Source of the DNA: Hydractinia symbiolongicarpus
Lineage: Eukaryota; Cnidaria; Hydrozoa; Anthoathecata; Hydractiniidae
Reading direction: 5' to 3'
DNA: 64,000 nucleotides
Assembly (NCBI RefSeq): GCF_029227915.1
Contig: NC_079878.1
Location: forward strand, 24,579,501 to 24,643,500
The position numbers and the translations under genes are program-made. Shown in pieces: positions 20,544-35,412 of the stretch (its first letter is position 1; each line of letters begins with the position of its first letter). The notes below the pieces were generated by a model. That model made no database searches. It was not told the origin of the DNA and saw nothing but the letters and a program-made list of their open reading frames with translations.

Positions 20544-21772
20544 GCCACAGGATCGGCTTGGCAAATACGTCTTAGTACATCTCCAAAGTCATTAACATAA
20601 TTATTACTAAAACCTTTCTTGACACAACACATCGCCCAAGCAATGTGTGCCTCGTCGCACATTCCTGACTGAAATGTTTGATCAGGGTGTGAATCTTCGG
20701 AGAGTAAGAAGGAAGATAATATATCTTCATTAAAATTGATTTAGTAGTTGATGGTTGGAAGAAGTTCAAGGTTTTATTATGCAATGCCATATTATTTTCG
20801 GGCTTCTTGCCATCTGCATGCTTTTTAATGGAACCAATGCCATCCTGTCCTAGAGCAAGGTCCCACTGTTCACTTTACATTTTTTGCACTTAAATGAAGT
20901 TTTGGTTGTTACAGCACTGAGCCATACATTGAGATCGTGTTCCTTTATTTGGTCCGTCTGTGCCAGTCATAAATACAATCTATATAAAAAAACTTGATGT
21001 TAAAAATTCATTTATTTCCTTAAATCGACTCCATTTTGTTTAAATTTATCCAGCTGTTCTTTTGAGATAAAGACGTTCATCGGATTTGATATTTTCTGTG
21101 TGTCAAATCCTCTGCCCAAACACTTTCTGTCTATGTGGTAGTGAACATTCGTTTACTTGCGTTTCCCTTGTGCTGCCTTCTCTTCTCTCAATAATCTTAA
21201 CTCTGTTGTCATGACACACACACACATGTGTGTGTGAAATCTCCACCACACCCGGCACATTTCCTAATGTAGTTATTTTTTTATATAACGAAGCACCCTG
21301 CATCAACTTCTTTAACGTTTTTCTAAAGGTGTAACAAAAAAGCTTTTTTTCTTTGCATAAAATGTTGTATAAAATTGCAGGATAGTAGGGTGTATTTTAT
21401 GCCCATAAAACCCCATAATAAATTTGCAGACTGTTGGATCCAATGTCCATGAGAGATGACAGTTTATTTCTTTCACGTTCTTGTATTTCACGGAGTAATT
21501 TAAATTCGTGTTTTGTCCATTCATGGAGATTTAAATCATTTTGGTCTCCTGCAATTCGTCCAATCTAGGATCCAGATCATCACGACCAGTATGGCCAAGA
21601 AACTTTAACGTACAGTGACTCTGTTTTCACCCTCGTTTCAGTACCTCAAAGACTCATCGAATAGGGCCGACATAAACGGAGACTTCATAATTCCATCCTG
21701 AATCATTTGCTCGAAGTCTGGGAATGGTTGACCAGTTGCCTTTACTTGGATCTACCCATTTAAAAATTTGAT
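20544..21772. repeat. Array unit 12, short form
   Basis: 1,229 bp. Private ctgactgaaatg at the indel site; shares ctttttaatgg with units 15, 20, 21, 29 and 30, and tttcaccctcg with unit 15. Confidence 0.97.
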
Positions 21773-23002
21773 GCCACAGGATCGGCTTGGCAAATACGTC
21801 TTAGTACATCTCCAAAGTCATTAACATAATTATTACTAAAACCTTTCTTGACACAACACATCGCCCAAGCAATGTGTGCCTCGTCGCACATTCCTGACTA
21901 AAATGTTTGATCAGGGTGTGAATCTTCGGAGAGTAAGAAGGAAGATAATATATCTTCATTAAAATTGATTTAGTAGTTGATGGTTGGAAGAAGTTCAAGG
22001 TTTTATTATGCAATGCCATATTATTTTCGGGCTTCTTGCCATCTGCATGCTTTTTGATGGAACCAATGCCATCCTGTCCTAGAGCAAGGTCCCACTGTTC
22101 ACTTTACATTTTTTGCACTTAAATGAAGTTTTGGTTGTTACAGCACTGAGCCATACATTGAGATCGTGTTCCTTTATTTGGTCCGTCTGTGCCAGTCATA
22201 AATACAATCTATATAAAAAAACTTGATGTTAAAAATTCATTTATTTCCGTAAATCGCCTCCATTTTGTTTAAATTTATCCAGCTGTTCTTTTGAGATAAA
22301 GACGTTCATCGGATTTGATATTTTCTGTGTGTCAAATCCTCTGCCCAAACACTTTCTGTCTATGTGGTAGTGAACATTCGTTTACTTGCGTTTCCCTTGT
22401 GCTGCCTTCTCTTCTCTCAATAATCTTAACTCTGTTGTCCATGACACACACACACATGTGTGTGTGAAATCTCCACCACACCCGGCACATTTCCTAATGT
22501 AGTTATTTTTTTATATAACGAAGCACCCTGCATCAACTTCTTTAACGTTTTTCTAAAGGTGTAACAAAAAAGCTTTTTTTCTTTGCATAAAATGTTGTAT
22601 AAAATTGCAGGATAGTAGGGTGTATTTTATGCCCATAAAACCCCATAATAAATTTGCAGACTGTTGGATCCAATGTCCATGAGAGATGACAGTTTATTTC
22701 TTTCACGTTCTTGTATTTCACGGAGTAATTTAAATTCGTGTTTTGTCCATTCATGGAGATTTAAATCATTTTGGTCTCCTGCAATTCATCCAATCTAGGA
22801 TCCAGATCATCACGACCAGTATGGCCAAGAAACTTTAACGTACAGTGACTCTGTTTTCGCCCTCGTTTCAGTACCTCAAAGACTCATCGAATAGGGTCGA
22901 CATAAACGGAGACTTCATAATTTCATCCTGAATCATTTGCTCGAAGTCTGGGAATGGTTGACCAGTTGACTTTACTTGGATCTACCCATTTAAAAATTTG
23001 AT
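21773..23002. repeat. Array unit 13, short form
   Basis: 1,230 bp. Shares aaatcgcctcc with unit 14; first unit with the tagggtcgac variant. Confidence 0.97.
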
Positions 23003-24261
23003 GCCACAGGATCGGCTTGGCAAATACGTCTTAGTACATCTCCAAAGTCATTAACAGAATTATTACTAAAACCTTTCTTGACACAACACATCGCCCAAGC
23101 AATGTGTGCCTCGTCGCACATTCCTGAAAAATAGATAATGAAAAAATTAATGGTTTACCTAAAATGTTTGATCAGGGTGTGAATCTTCGGAGAGTAAGAA
23201 GGAAGATAATATATCTTCATTAAAATTGATTTAGTAGTTGATGGTTGGAAGAAGTTCAAGGTTTTATTATGCAATGCCATATTATTTTCGGGCTTCTTGC
23301 CATCTGCATGCTTTTTGATGGAACCAATGCCATCCTGTCCTAGAGCAAGGTCCCACTGTTCACTTTACATTTTTTGCACTTAAATGAAGTTTTGGTTGTT
23401 ACAGCACTGAGCCATACATTGAGATCGTGTTCCTTTATTTGGTCCGTCTGTGCCAGTCATAAACACAATCTATATAAAAAAACTTGATGTTAAAAATTCA
23501 TTTATTTCCGTAAATCGCCTCCATTTTGTTTAAATTTATCCAGCTGTTCTTTTGAGATAAAGACGTTCATCGGATTTGATATTTTCTGTGTGTCAAATCC
23601 TCTGCCCAAACACTTTCTGTCTATGTGGTAGTGAACATTCGTTTACTTGCGTTTCCCTTGTGCTGCCTTCTCTTCTCTCAATAATCTTAACTCTGTTGTC
23701 CATGACACACACACATGTGTGTGTGAAATCTCCACCACACCCGGCACATTTCCTAATGTAGTTATTTTTTTATATAACGAAGCACCCTGCATCAACTTCT
23801 TTAACGTTTTTCTAAAGGTGTAACAAAAAAGCTTTTTTTCTTTGCATAAAATGTTGTATAAAATTGCAGGATAGTAGGGTGTATTTTATGCCCATAAAAC
23901 CCCATAATAAATTTGCAGACTGTTGGATCCAATGTCCATGAGAGATGACAGTTTATTTCTTTCACGTTCTTGTATTTCACGGAGTAATTTAAATTCGTGT
24001 TTTGTCCATTCATGGAGATTTAAATCATTTTGGTCTCCTGCAATTCGTCCAATCTAGGATCCAGATCATCACGACAAGTATGGCCAAGAAACTTTAACGT
24101 ACAGTGACTCTGTTTTCGCCCTCGTTTCAGTACCTCAAAGACTCATCGAATAGGGCCGACATAAACGGAGACTTCATAATTCCATCCTGAATCATTTGCT
24201 CGAAGTCTGGGAATGGTTGACCAGTTGCCTTTACTTGGATCTACCCATTTAAAAATTTGAT
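23003..24261. repeat. Array unit 14, long form
   Basis: 1,259 bp. Private aaacacaatc; five ACs; aaatcgcctcc as in unit 13. Confidence 0.97.
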
Positions 24262-25491
24262 GCCACAGGATCGCCTTGGCAAATACGTCTTAGTACATCT
24301 CCAAAGTCATTAACATAATTATTACTAAAACCTTTCTTGACACAACACATCGCCCAAGCAATGTGTGCCTCGTCGCACATTCCTGACTAAAATGTTTGAT
24401 CAGGGTGTGAATCTTCGGAGAGTAAGAAGGAAGATAATATATCTTCATTAAAATTGATTTAGTAGTTGATGGTTGGAAGAAGTTCAAGGTTTTATTATGC
24501 AATGCCATATTATTTTCGGGCTTCTTGCCATCTGCATGCTTTTTAATGGAACCAATGCCATCCTGTCCTAGAGCAAGGTCCCACTGTTCACTTTACATTT
24601 TTTGCACTTAAATGAAGTTTTGGTTGTTACAGCACTGAGCCATACATTGAGATCGTGTTCCTTTATTTGGTCCGTCTGTGCCAGTCATAAATACAATCTA
24701 TATAAAAAAACTTGATGTTAAAAATTCATTTATTTCCTTAAATCGACTCCATTTTGTTTAAATTTATCCAGCTGTTCCTTTGAGATAAAGACGTTCATCG
24801 GATTTGATATTTTCTGTGTGTCAAATCCTCTGCCCAAACACTTTCTGTCTATGTGGTAGTGAACATTCGTTTACTTGCGTTTCCCTTGTGCTGCCTTCTC
24901 TTCTCTCAATAATCTTAACTCTGTTGTCCATGACACACACACACATGTGTGTGTGAAATCTCCACCACACCCGGCACATTTCCTAATGTAGTTATTTTTT
25001 TATATAACGAAGCACCCTGCATCAACTTCTTTAACGTTTTTCTAAAGGTGTAACAAAAAAGCTTTTTTTCTTTGCATAAAATGTTGTATAAAATTGCAGG
25101 ATAGTAGGGTGTATTTTATGCCCATAAAACCCCATAATAAATTTGCAGACTGTTGGATCCAATGTCCATGAGAGATGACAGTTTATTTCTTTCACGTTCT
25201 TGTATTTCACGGAGTAATTTAAATTCGTGTTTTGTCCATTCATGGAGATTTAAATCATTTTGGTCTCCTGCAATTCGTCCAATCTAGGATCCAGATCATC
25301 ACGACAAGTATGGCCAAGAAACTTTAACGTACAGTGACTCTGTTTTCACCCTCGTTTCAGTACCTCAAAGACTCATCGAATAGGGCCGACATAAACGGAG
25401 ACTTCATAATTCCATCCTGAATCATTTGCTCGAAGTCTGGGAATGGTTGACCAGTTGCCTTTACTTGGATCTACCCATTTAAAAATTTGAT
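24262..25491. repeat. Array unit 15, short form
   Basis: 1,230 bp. Private gatcgccttgg; gttcctttgag shared with units 20, 21, 29 and 30; tttcaccctcg shared with unit 12. Confidence 0.97.
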
Positions 25492-26721
25492 GCCACAGGA
25501 TCGGCTTGGCAAATACGTCTTAGTACATCTCCAAAGTCATTAACATAATTATTACTAAAACCTTTCTTGACACAACACATCGCCCAAGCAATGTGTGCCT
25601 CGTCGCACATTCCTGACTAAAATGTTTGATCAGGGTGTGAATCTTCGGAGAGTAAGAAGGAAGATAATATATCTTCATTAAAATTGATTTAGTAGTTGAT
25701 GGTTGGAAGAAGTTCAAGGTTTTATTATGCAATGCCATATTATTTTCGGGCTTCTTGCCATCTGCATGCTTTTTGATGGAACCAATGCCATCCTGTCCTA
25801 GAGCAAGGTCCCACTGTTCACTTTACATTTTTTGCACTTAAATGAAGTTTTGGTTGTTACAGCACTGAGCCATACATTGAGATCGTGTTCCTTTATTTGG
25901 TCCGTCTGTGCCAGTCATAAATACAATCTATATAAAAAAACTTGATGTTAAAAATTCATTTATTTCCGTAAATCGACTCCATTTTGTTTAAATTTATCCA
26001 GCTGTTCTTTTGAGATAAAGACGTTCATCGGATTTGATATTTTCTGTGTGTCAAATCCTCTGCCCAAACACTTTCTGTCTATGTGGTAGTGAACATTCGT
26101 TTACTTGCGTTTCCCTTGTGCTGCCTTCTCTTCTCTCAATAATCTTAACTCTGTTGTCCATGACACACACACACATGTGTGTGTGAAATCTCCACCACAT
26201 CCGGCACATTTCCTAATGTAGTTATTTTTTTATATAACGAAGCACCCTGCATCAACTTCTTTAACGTTTCTCTAAAGGTGTAACAAAAAAGCTTTTTTTC
26301 TTTGCATAAAATGTTGTATAAAATTGCAGGATAGTAGGGTGTATTTTATGCCCATAAAACCCCATAATAAATTTGCAGACTGTTGGATCCAATGTCCATG
26401 AGAGATGACAGTTTATTTCTTGCACGTTCTTGTATTTCACGGAGTAATTTAAATTCGTGTTTTGTCCATTCATGGAGATTTAAATCATTTTGGTCTCCTG
26501 CAATTCATCCAATCTAGGATCCAGATCATCACGACCAGTATGGCCAAGAAACTTTAACGTACAGTGACTCTGTTTTCGCCCTCGTTTCAGTACCTCAAAG
26601 ACTCATCGAATAGGGTCGACATAAACGGAGACTTCATAATTTCATCCTGAATCATTTGCTCGAAGTCTGGGAATGGTTGACCAGTTAACTTTACTTGGAT
26701 CTACCCATTTAAAAATTTGAT
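25492..26721. repeat. Array unit 16, short form
   Basis: 1,230 bp. First of a four-unit block (16-19) that recurs as 31-34. Markers acgtttctc, cttgcacg and tagggtcgac. Private ccacatccgg and cagttaactt. Confidence 0.97.
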
Positions 26722-27982
26722 GCCACAGGATCGGCTTGGCAAATACGTCTTAGTACATCTCCAAAGTCATTAACAGAATTATTACTAAAACCTTTCTTGA
26801 CACAACACATCGCCCAAGCAATGTGTGCCTCGTCGCACATTCCTGAAAAATAGATAATGAAAAAATTAATGGTTTACCTAAAATGTTTGATCAGGGTGTG
26901 AATCTTCGGAGAGTAAGAAGGAAGATAATATATCTTCATTAAAATTGATTTAGTAGTTGATGGTTGGAAGAAGTTCAAGGTTTTATTATGCAATGCCATA
27001 TTATTTTCGGGCTTCTTGCCATCTGCATGCTTTTTGATGGAACCAATGCCATCCTGTCCTAGAGCAAGGTCCCACTGTTCACTTTACATTTTTTGCACTT
27101 AAATGAAGTTTTGGTTGTTACAGCACTGAGCCATACATTGAGATCGTGTTCCTTTATTTGGTCCGTCTGTGCCAGTCATAAATACAATCTATATAAAAAA
27201 ACTTGATGTTAAAAATTCATTTATTTCCGTAAATCGACTCCATTTTGTTTAAATTTATCCAGCTGTTCTTTTGAGATAAAGACGTTCATCGGATTTGATA
27301 TTTTCTGTGTGTCAAATCCTCTGCCCAAACACTTTCTGTCTATGTGGTAGTGAACATTCGTTTACTTGCGTTTCCCTTGTGCTGCCTTCTCTTCTCTCAA
27401 TAATCTTAACTCTGTTGTCCATGACACACACACACATGTGTGTGTGAAATCTCCACCACACCCGGCACATTTCCTAATGTAGTTATTTTTTTATATAACG
27501 AAGCACCCTGCATCAACTTCTTTAACGTTTCTCTAAAGGTGTAACAAAAAAGCTTTTTTTCTTTGCATAAAATGTTGTATAAAATTGCAGGATAGTAGGG
27601 TGTATTTTATGCCCATAAAACCCCATAATAAATTTGCAGACTGTTGGATCCAATGTCCATGAGAGATGACAGTTTATTTCTTGCACGTTCTTGTATTTCA
27701 CGGAGTAATTTAAATTCGTGTTTTGTCCATTCATGGAGATTTAAATCATTTTGGTCTCCTGCAATTCATCCAATCTAGGATCCAGATCATCACGACCAGT
27801 ATGGCCAAGAAACTTTAACGTACAGTGACTCTGTTTTCGCCCTCGTTTCAGTACCTCAAAGACTCATCGAATAGGGTCGACATAAACGGAGACTTCATAA
27901 TTTCATCCTGAATCATTTGCTCGAAGTCTGGGAATGGTTGACCAGTTGACTTTACTTGGATCTACCCATTTAAAAATTTGAT
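26722..27982. repeat. Array unit 17, long form
   Basis: 1,261 bp. Same markers as unit 16 (acgtttctc, tagggtcgac) in a long unit; counterpart of unit 32. Confidence 0.97.
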
Positions 27983-29242
27983 GCCACAGGATCGGCTTGG
28001 CAAATACGTCTTAGTACATCTCCAAAGTCATTAACAGAATTATTACTAAAACCTTTCTTGACACAACACATCGCCCAAGCAATGTGTGCCTCGTCGCACA
28101 TTCCTGAAAAATAGATAATGAAAAAATTAATGGTTTACCTAAAATGTTTGATCAGGGTGTGAATCTTCGGAGAGTAAGAAGGAAGATAATATATCTTCAT
28201 TAAAATTGATTTAGTAGTTGATGGTTGGAAGAAGTTCAAGGTTTTATTATGCAATGCCATATTATTTTCGGGCTTCTTGCCATCTGCATGCTTTTTGATG
28301 GAACCAATGCCATCCTGTCCGAGAGCAAGGTCCCACTGTTCACTTTACATTTTTTGCACTTAAATGAAGTTTTGGTTGTTACAGCACTGAGCCATACATT
28401 GAGATCGTGTTCCTTTATTTGGTCCGTCTGTGCCAGTCATAAATACAATCTATATAAAAAAACTTGATGTTAAAAATTCATTTATTTCCGTAAATCGACT
28501 CCATTTTGTTTAAATTTATCCAGCTGTTCTTTTGAGATAAAGACGTTCATCGGATTTGATATTTTCTGTGTGTCAAATCCTCTGCCCAAACACTTTCTGT
28601 CTATGTGGTAGTGAACATTCGTTTACTTGCGTTTCCCTTGTGCTGCCTTCTCTTCTCTCAATAATCTTAACTCTGTTGTCATGACACACACACACATGTG
28701 TGTGTGAAATCTCCACCACACCCGGCACATTTCCTAATGTAGTTATTTTTTTATATAACGAAGCACCCTGCATCAACTTCTTTAACGTTTTTCTAAAGGT
28801 GTAACAAAAAAGCTTTTTTTCTTTGCATAAAATGTTGTATAAAATTGCAGGATAGTAGGGTGTATTTTATGCCCATAAAACCCCATAATAAATTTGCAGA
28901 CTGTTGGATCCAATGTCCATGAGAGATGACAGTTTATTTCTTGCACGTTCTTGTATTTCACGGAGTAATTTAAATTCGTGTTTTGTCCATTCATGGAGAT
29001 TTAAATCATTTTGGTCTCCTGCAATTCATCCAATCTAGGATCCAGATCATCACGACCAGTATGGCCAAGAAACTTTAACGTACAGTGACTCTGTTTTCGC
29101 CCTCGTTTCAGTACCTCAAAGACTCATCGAATAGGGCCGACATAAATGGAGACTTCATAATTTCATCCTGAATCATTTGCTCGAAGTCTGGGAATGGTTG
29201 ACCAGTTGACTTTACTTGGATCTACCCATTTAAAAATTTGAT
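27983..29242. repeat. Array unit 18, long form
   Basis: 1,260 bp. First unit with gtccgagagc, which removes a stop and opens an 80-codon plus-strand frame (28225-28467, TTG start). Private with unit 25: cataaatgga. Counterpart of unit 33. Confidence 0.97.
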
Positions 29243-30502
29243 GCCACAGGATCGGCTTGGCAAATACGTCTTAGTACATCTCCAAAGTCATTAACAGAAT
29301 TATTACTAAAACCTTTCTTGACACAACACATCGCCCAAGCAATGTGTGCCTCGTCGCACATTCCTGAAAAATAGATAATGAAAAAATTAATGGTTTACCT
29401 AAAATGTTTGATCAGGGTGTGAATCTTCGGAGAGTAAGAAGGAAGATAATATATCTTCATTAAAATTGATTTAGTAGTTGATGGTTGGTAGAAGTTCAAG
29501 GTTTTATTATGCAATGCCATATTATTTTCGGGCTTCTTGCCATCTGCATGCTTTTTGATGGAACCAATGCCATCCTGTCCTAGAGCAAGGCCCCACTGTT
29601 CACTTTACATTTTTTGCACTTAAATGAAGTTTTGGTTGTTACAGCACTGAGCCATACATTGAGATCGTGTTCCTTTATTTGGTCCGTCTGTGCCAGTCAT
29701 AAATACAATCTATATAAAAAAACTTGATGTTAAAAATTCATTTATTTCCGTAAATCGACTCCATTTTGTTTAAATTTATCCAGCTGTTCTTTTGAGTTAA
29801 AGACGTTCATCGGATTTGATATTTTCTGTGTGTCAAATCCTCTGCCCAAACACTTTCTGTCTATGTGGTAGTGAACATTCGTTTACTTGCGTTTCCCTTG
29901 TGCTGCCTTCTCTTCTCTCAATAATCTTAACTCTGTTGTCATGACACACACACACATGTGTGTGTGAAATCTCCACCACACCTGGCACATTTCCTAATGT
30001 AGTTATTTTTTTATATAACGAAGCACCCTGCATCAACTTCTTTAACGTTTTTCTAAAGGTGTAACAAAAAAGCTTTTTTTCTTTGCATAAAATGTTGTAT
30101 AAAATTGCAGGATAGTAGGGTGTATTTTATGCCCATAAAACCCCATAATAAATTTGCAGACTGTTGGATCCAATGTCCATGAGAGATGACAGTTTATTTC
30201 TTGCACGTTCTTGTATTTCACGGAGTAATTTAAATTCGTGTTTTGTCCATTCATGGAGATTTAAATCATTTTGGTCTCCTGCAATTCGTCCAATCTAGGA
30301 TCCAGATCATCACGACAAGTATGGCCAAGAAACTTTAACGTACAGTGACTCTGTTTTCGCCCTCGTTTCAGTACCTCAAAGACTCATCGAATAGGGCCGA
30401 CATAAACGGAGACTTCATAATTCCATCCTGAATCATTTGCTCGAAGTCTGGGAATGGTTGACCAGTTGCCTTTACTTGGATCTACCCATTTAAAAATTTG
30501 AT
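29243..30502. repeat. Array unit 19, long form
   Basis: 1,260 bp. Markers aaggccccac and cacctggcac; private ggtagaagtt and gagttaaaga. Counterpart of unit 34. Confidence 0.97.
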
Positions 30503-31732
30503 GCCACAGGATCGGCTTGGCAAATACGTCTTAGTACATCTCCAAAGTCATTAACATAATTATTACTAAAACCTTTCTTGACACAACACATCGCCCAAGC
30601 AATGTGTGCCTCGTCGCACATTCCTGACTAAAATGTTTGATCAGGGTGTGAATCTTCGGAGAGTAAGAAGGAAGATAATATATCTTCATTAAAATTGATT
30701 TAGTAGTTGATGGTTGGAAGAAGTTCAAGGTTTTATTATGCAATGCCATATTATTTTCGGGCTTCTTGCCATCTGCATGCTTTTTAATGGAACCAATGCC
30801 ATCCTGTCCTAGAGCAAGGTCCCACTGTTCACTTTACATTTTTTGCACTTAAATGAAGTTTTGGTTGTTACAGCACTGAGCCATACATTGAGATCGTGTT
30901 CCTTTATTTGGTCCGTCTGTGCCAGTCATAAATACAATCTATATAAAAAAACTTGATGTTAAAAATTCATTTATTTCCTTAAATCGACTCCATTTTGTTT
31001 AAATTTATCCAGCTGTTCCTTTGAGATAAAGACGTTCATCGGATTTGATATTTTCTGTGTGTCAAATCCTCTGCCCAAACACTTTCTGTCTATGTGGTAG
31101 TGAACATTCGTTTACTTGCGTTTCCCTTGTGCTGCCTTCTCTTCTCTCAATAATCTTAACTCTGTTGTCCATGACACACACACACATGTGTGTGTGAAAT
31201 CTCCACCACACCCGGCACATTTCCTAATGTAGTTATTTTTTTATATAACGAAGCACCCTGCATCAACTTCTTTAACGTTTTTCTAAAGGTGTAACAAAAA
31301 AGCTTTTTTTCTTTGCATAAAATGTTGTATAAAATTGCAGGATAGTAGGGTGTATTTTATGCCCATAAAACCCCATAATAAATTTGCAGACTGTTGGATC
31401 CAATGTCCATGAGAGATGACAGTTTATTTCTTTCACGTTCTTGTATTTCACGGAGTAATTTAAATTCGTGTTTTGTCCATTCATGGAGATTTAAATCATT
31501 TTGGTCTCCTGCAATTCGTCCAATCTAGGATCCAGATCATCACGACAAGTATGGCCAAGAAACTTTAACGTACAGTGACTCTGTTTTCGCCCTCGTTTCA
31601 GTACCTCAAAGACTCATCGAATAGGGCCGACATAAACGGAGACTTCATAATTCCATCCTGAATCATTTGCTCGAAGTCTGGGAATGGTTGACCAGTTGCC
31701 TTTACTTGGATCTACCCATTTAAAAATTTGAT
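30503..31732. repeat. Array unit 20, short form
   Basis: 1,230 bp. ctttttaatgg and gttcctttgag; resembles unit 29 and likewise sits before a 39-bp-deletion unit. Confidence 0.97.
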
Positions 31733-32922
31733 GCCACAGGATCGGCTTGGCAAATACGTCTTAGTACATCTCCAAAGTCATTAACATAATTATTACTAAA
31801 ACCTTTCTTGACACAACACATCGCCCAAGCAATGTGTGCCTCGTCGCACATTCCTGACTAAAATGTTTGATCAGGGTGTGAATCTTCGGAGAGTAAGAAG
31901 GAAGATAATATATCTTCATTAAAATTGATTTAGTAGTTGATGGTTGGAAGAAGTTCAAGGTTTTATTATGCAATGCCATATTATTTTCGGGCTTCTTGCC
32001 ATCTGCATGCTTTTTAATGGAACCAATGCCATCCTGTCCTAGAGCAAGGTCCCACTGTTCACTTTACATTTTTTGCACTTAAATGAAGTTTTGGTTGTTA
32101 CAGCACTGAGCCATACATTGAGATCGTGATCCTTTATTTGGTCCGTCTGTGCCAGTCATAAATACAATCTATATAAAAGTCTTGATGTTAAAAATTCATT
32201 TATTTCCTTAAATCGACTCCATTTTGTTTAAATTTATCCAGCTGTTCCTTTGAGATAAAGACGTTCATCGGATTTGATATTTTCTGTGTGTCAAATCCTC
32301 TGCCCAAACACTTTCTGTCTATGTGGTAGTGAACATTCGTTTACTTGCGTTTCCCTTGTGCTGCCTTCTCTTCTCTCAATAATCTTAAATCTCCACCACA
32401 CCCGGCACATTTCCTAATGTAGTTATTTTTTTATATAACGAAGCACCCTGCATCAACTTCTTTAACGTTTTTCTAAAGGTGTAACAAAAAAGCTTTTTTT
32501 CTTTGCATAAAATGTTGTATAAAATTGCAGGATAGTAGGGTGTATTTTATGCCCATAAAACCCCATAATAAATTTGCAGACTGTTGGATCCAATGTCCAT
32601 GAGAGATGACAGTTTATTTCTTTCACGTTCTTGTATTTCACGGAGTAATTTAAATTCGTGTTTTGTCCATTCATGGAGATTTAAATCATTTTGGTCTCCT
32701 GCAATTCGTCCAATCTAGGATCCAGATCATCACGACCAGTATGGCCAAGAAACTTTAACGTACAGTGACTCTGTTTTCACCCTTGTTTCAGTACCTCAAA
32801 GACTCATCGAATAGGGCCGACATAAACGGAGACTTCATAATTCCATCCTGAATCATTTGCTCGAAGTCTGGGAATGGTTGACCAGTTGCCTTTACTTGGA
32901 TCTACCCATTTAAAAATTTGAT
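31733..32922. repeat. Array unit 21, short form lacking the AC/GT palindrome
   Basis: 1,190 bp. A 39-bp deletion at 32388/32389 removes the AC/GT tract and flanks. Private cgtgatcctt, aaaagtcttg and cacccttgtt. Shares the deletion with unit 30. Confidence 0.97.
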
Positions 32923-34152
32923 GCCACAGGATCGGCTTGGCAAATACGTCTTAGTACATCTCCAAAGTCATTAACATAATTATTACTAAAACCTTTCTTG
33001 ACACAACACATCGCCCAAGCAATGTGTGCCTCGTCGCACATTCCTGACTAAAATGTTTGATCAGGGTGTGAATCTTCGGAGAGTAAGAAGGAAGATAATA
33101 TATCTTCATTAAAATTGATTTAGTAGTTGATGGTTGGAAGAAGTTCAAGGTTTTATTATGCAATGCCATATTATTTTCGGGCTTCTTGCCATCTGCATGC
33201 TTTTTGATGGAACCAATGCCATCCTGTCCTAGAGCAAGGTCCCACTGTTCACTTTACATTTTTTGCACTTAAATGAAGTTTTGGTTGTTACAGCACTGAG
33301 CCATACATTGAGATCGTGTTCCTTTATTTGGTCCGTCTGTGCCAGTCATAAATACAATCTATATAAAAAAACTTGATGTTAAAAATTCATTTATTTCCGT
33401 AAATCGACTCCATTTTGTTTAAATTTATCCAGCTGTTCTTTTGAGATAAAGACGTTCATCGGATTTGATATTTTCTGTGTGTCAAATCCTCTGCCCAAAC
33501 ACTTTCTGTCTATGTGGTAGTGAACATTCGTTTACTTGCGTTTCCCTTGTGCTGCCTTCTCTTCTCTCAATAATCTTAACTCTGTTGTCCATGACACACA
33601 CACACATGTGTGTGTGAAATCTCCACCACACCCGGCACATTTCCTAATGTAGTTATTTTTTTATATAACGAAGCACCCTGCATCAACTTCTTTAACGTTT
33701 CTCTAAAGGTGTAACAAAAAAGCTTTTTTTCTTTGCATAAAATGTTGTATAAAATTGCAGGATAGTAGGGTGTATTTTATGCCCATAAAACCCCATAATA
33801 AATTTGCAGACTGTTGGATCCAATGTCCATGAGAGATGACAGTTTATTTCTTGCACGTTCTTGTATTTCACGGAGTAATTTAAATTCGTGTTTTGTCCAT
33901 TCATGGAGATTTAAATCATTTTGGTCTCCTGCAATTCATCCAATCTAGGATCCAGATCATCACGACCAGTATGGCCAAGAAACTTTAACGTACAGTGACT
34001 CTGTTTTCGCCCTCGTTTCAGTACCTCAAAGACTCATCGAATAGGGTCGACATAAACGGAGACTTCATAATTTCATCCTGAATCATTTGCTCGAAGTCTG
34101 GGAATGGTTGACCAGTTGACTTTACTTGGATCTACCCATTTAAAAATTTGAT
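32923..34152. repeat. Array unit 22, short form
   Basis: 1,230 bp. acgtttctc, cttgcacg and tagggtcgac, as in units 16 and 31. Confidence 0.97.
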
Positions 34153-35412
34153 GCCACAGGATCGGCTTGGCAAATACGTCTTAGTACATCTCCAAAGTCA
34201 TTAACAGAATTATTACTAAAACCTTTCTTGACACAACACATCGCCCAAGCAATGTGTGCCTCGTCGCACATTCCTGAAAAATAGATAATGAAAAAATTAA
34301 TGGTTTACCTAAAATGTTTGATCAGGGTGTGAATCTTCGGAGAGTAAGAAGGAAGATAATATATCTTCATTAAAATTGATTTAGTAGTTGATGGTTGGAA
34401 GAAGTTCAAGGTTTTATTATGCAATGCCATATTATTTTCGGGCTTCTTGCCATCTGCATGCTTTTTGATGGAACCAATGCCATCCTGTCCGAGAGCAAGG
34501 TCCCACTGTTCACTTTACATTTTTTGCACTTAAATGAAGTTTTGGTTGTTACAGCACTGAGCCATACATTGAGATCGTGTTCCTTTATTTGGTCCGTCTG
34601 TGCCAGTCATAAATACAATCTATATAAAAAAACTTGATGTTAAAAATTCATTTATTTCCGTAAATCGACTCCATTTTGTTTAAATTTATCCAGCTGTTCT
34701 TTTGAGATAAAGACGTTCATCGGATTTGATATTTTCTGTGTGTCAAATCCTCTGCCCAAACACTTTCTGTCTATGTGGTAGTGAACATTCGTTTACTTGC
34801 GTTTCCCTTGTGCTGCCTTCTCTTCTCTCAATAATCTTAACTCTGTTGTCATGACACACACACACATGTGTGTGTGAAATCTCCACCACACCCGGCACAT
34901 TTCCTAATGTAGTTATTTTTTTATATAACGAAGCACCCTGCATCAACTTCTTTAACGTTTTTCTAAAGGTGTAACAAAAAAGCTTTTTTTCTTTGCATAA
35001 AATGTTGTATAAAATTGCAGGATAGTAGGGTGTATTTTATGCCCATAAAACCCCATAATAAATTTGCAGACTGTTGGATCCAATGTCCATGAGAGATGAC
35101 AGTTTATTTCTTGCACGTTCTTGTATTTCACGGAGTAATTTAAATTCGTGTTTTGTCCATTCATGGAGATTTAAATCATTTTGGTCTCCTGCAATTCATC
35201 CAATCTAGGATCCAGATCATCACGACCAGTATGGCCAAGAAACTTTAACGTACAGTGACTCTGTTTTCGCCCTCGTTTCAGTACCTCAAAGACTCATCGA
35301 ATAGGGCCGACATAAACGGAGACTTCATAATTTCATCCTGAATCATTTGCTCGAAGTCTGGGAATGGTTGACCAGTTGACTTTACTTGGATCTACCCATT
35401 TAAAAATTTGAT
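34153..35412. repeat. Array unit 23, long form
   Basis: 1,260 bp. gtccgagagc variant. Opens a 23-24-25 trimer resembling the later 3,749-bp trimers (this one is 3,750 bp). Confidence 0.97.

Noticed and set aside
28225-28467. 80-codon plus-strand frame in ten units
   Set aside because: It starts at TTG, not ATG, lies antisense to the relic, and depends on one T-to-G change that removes a stop.
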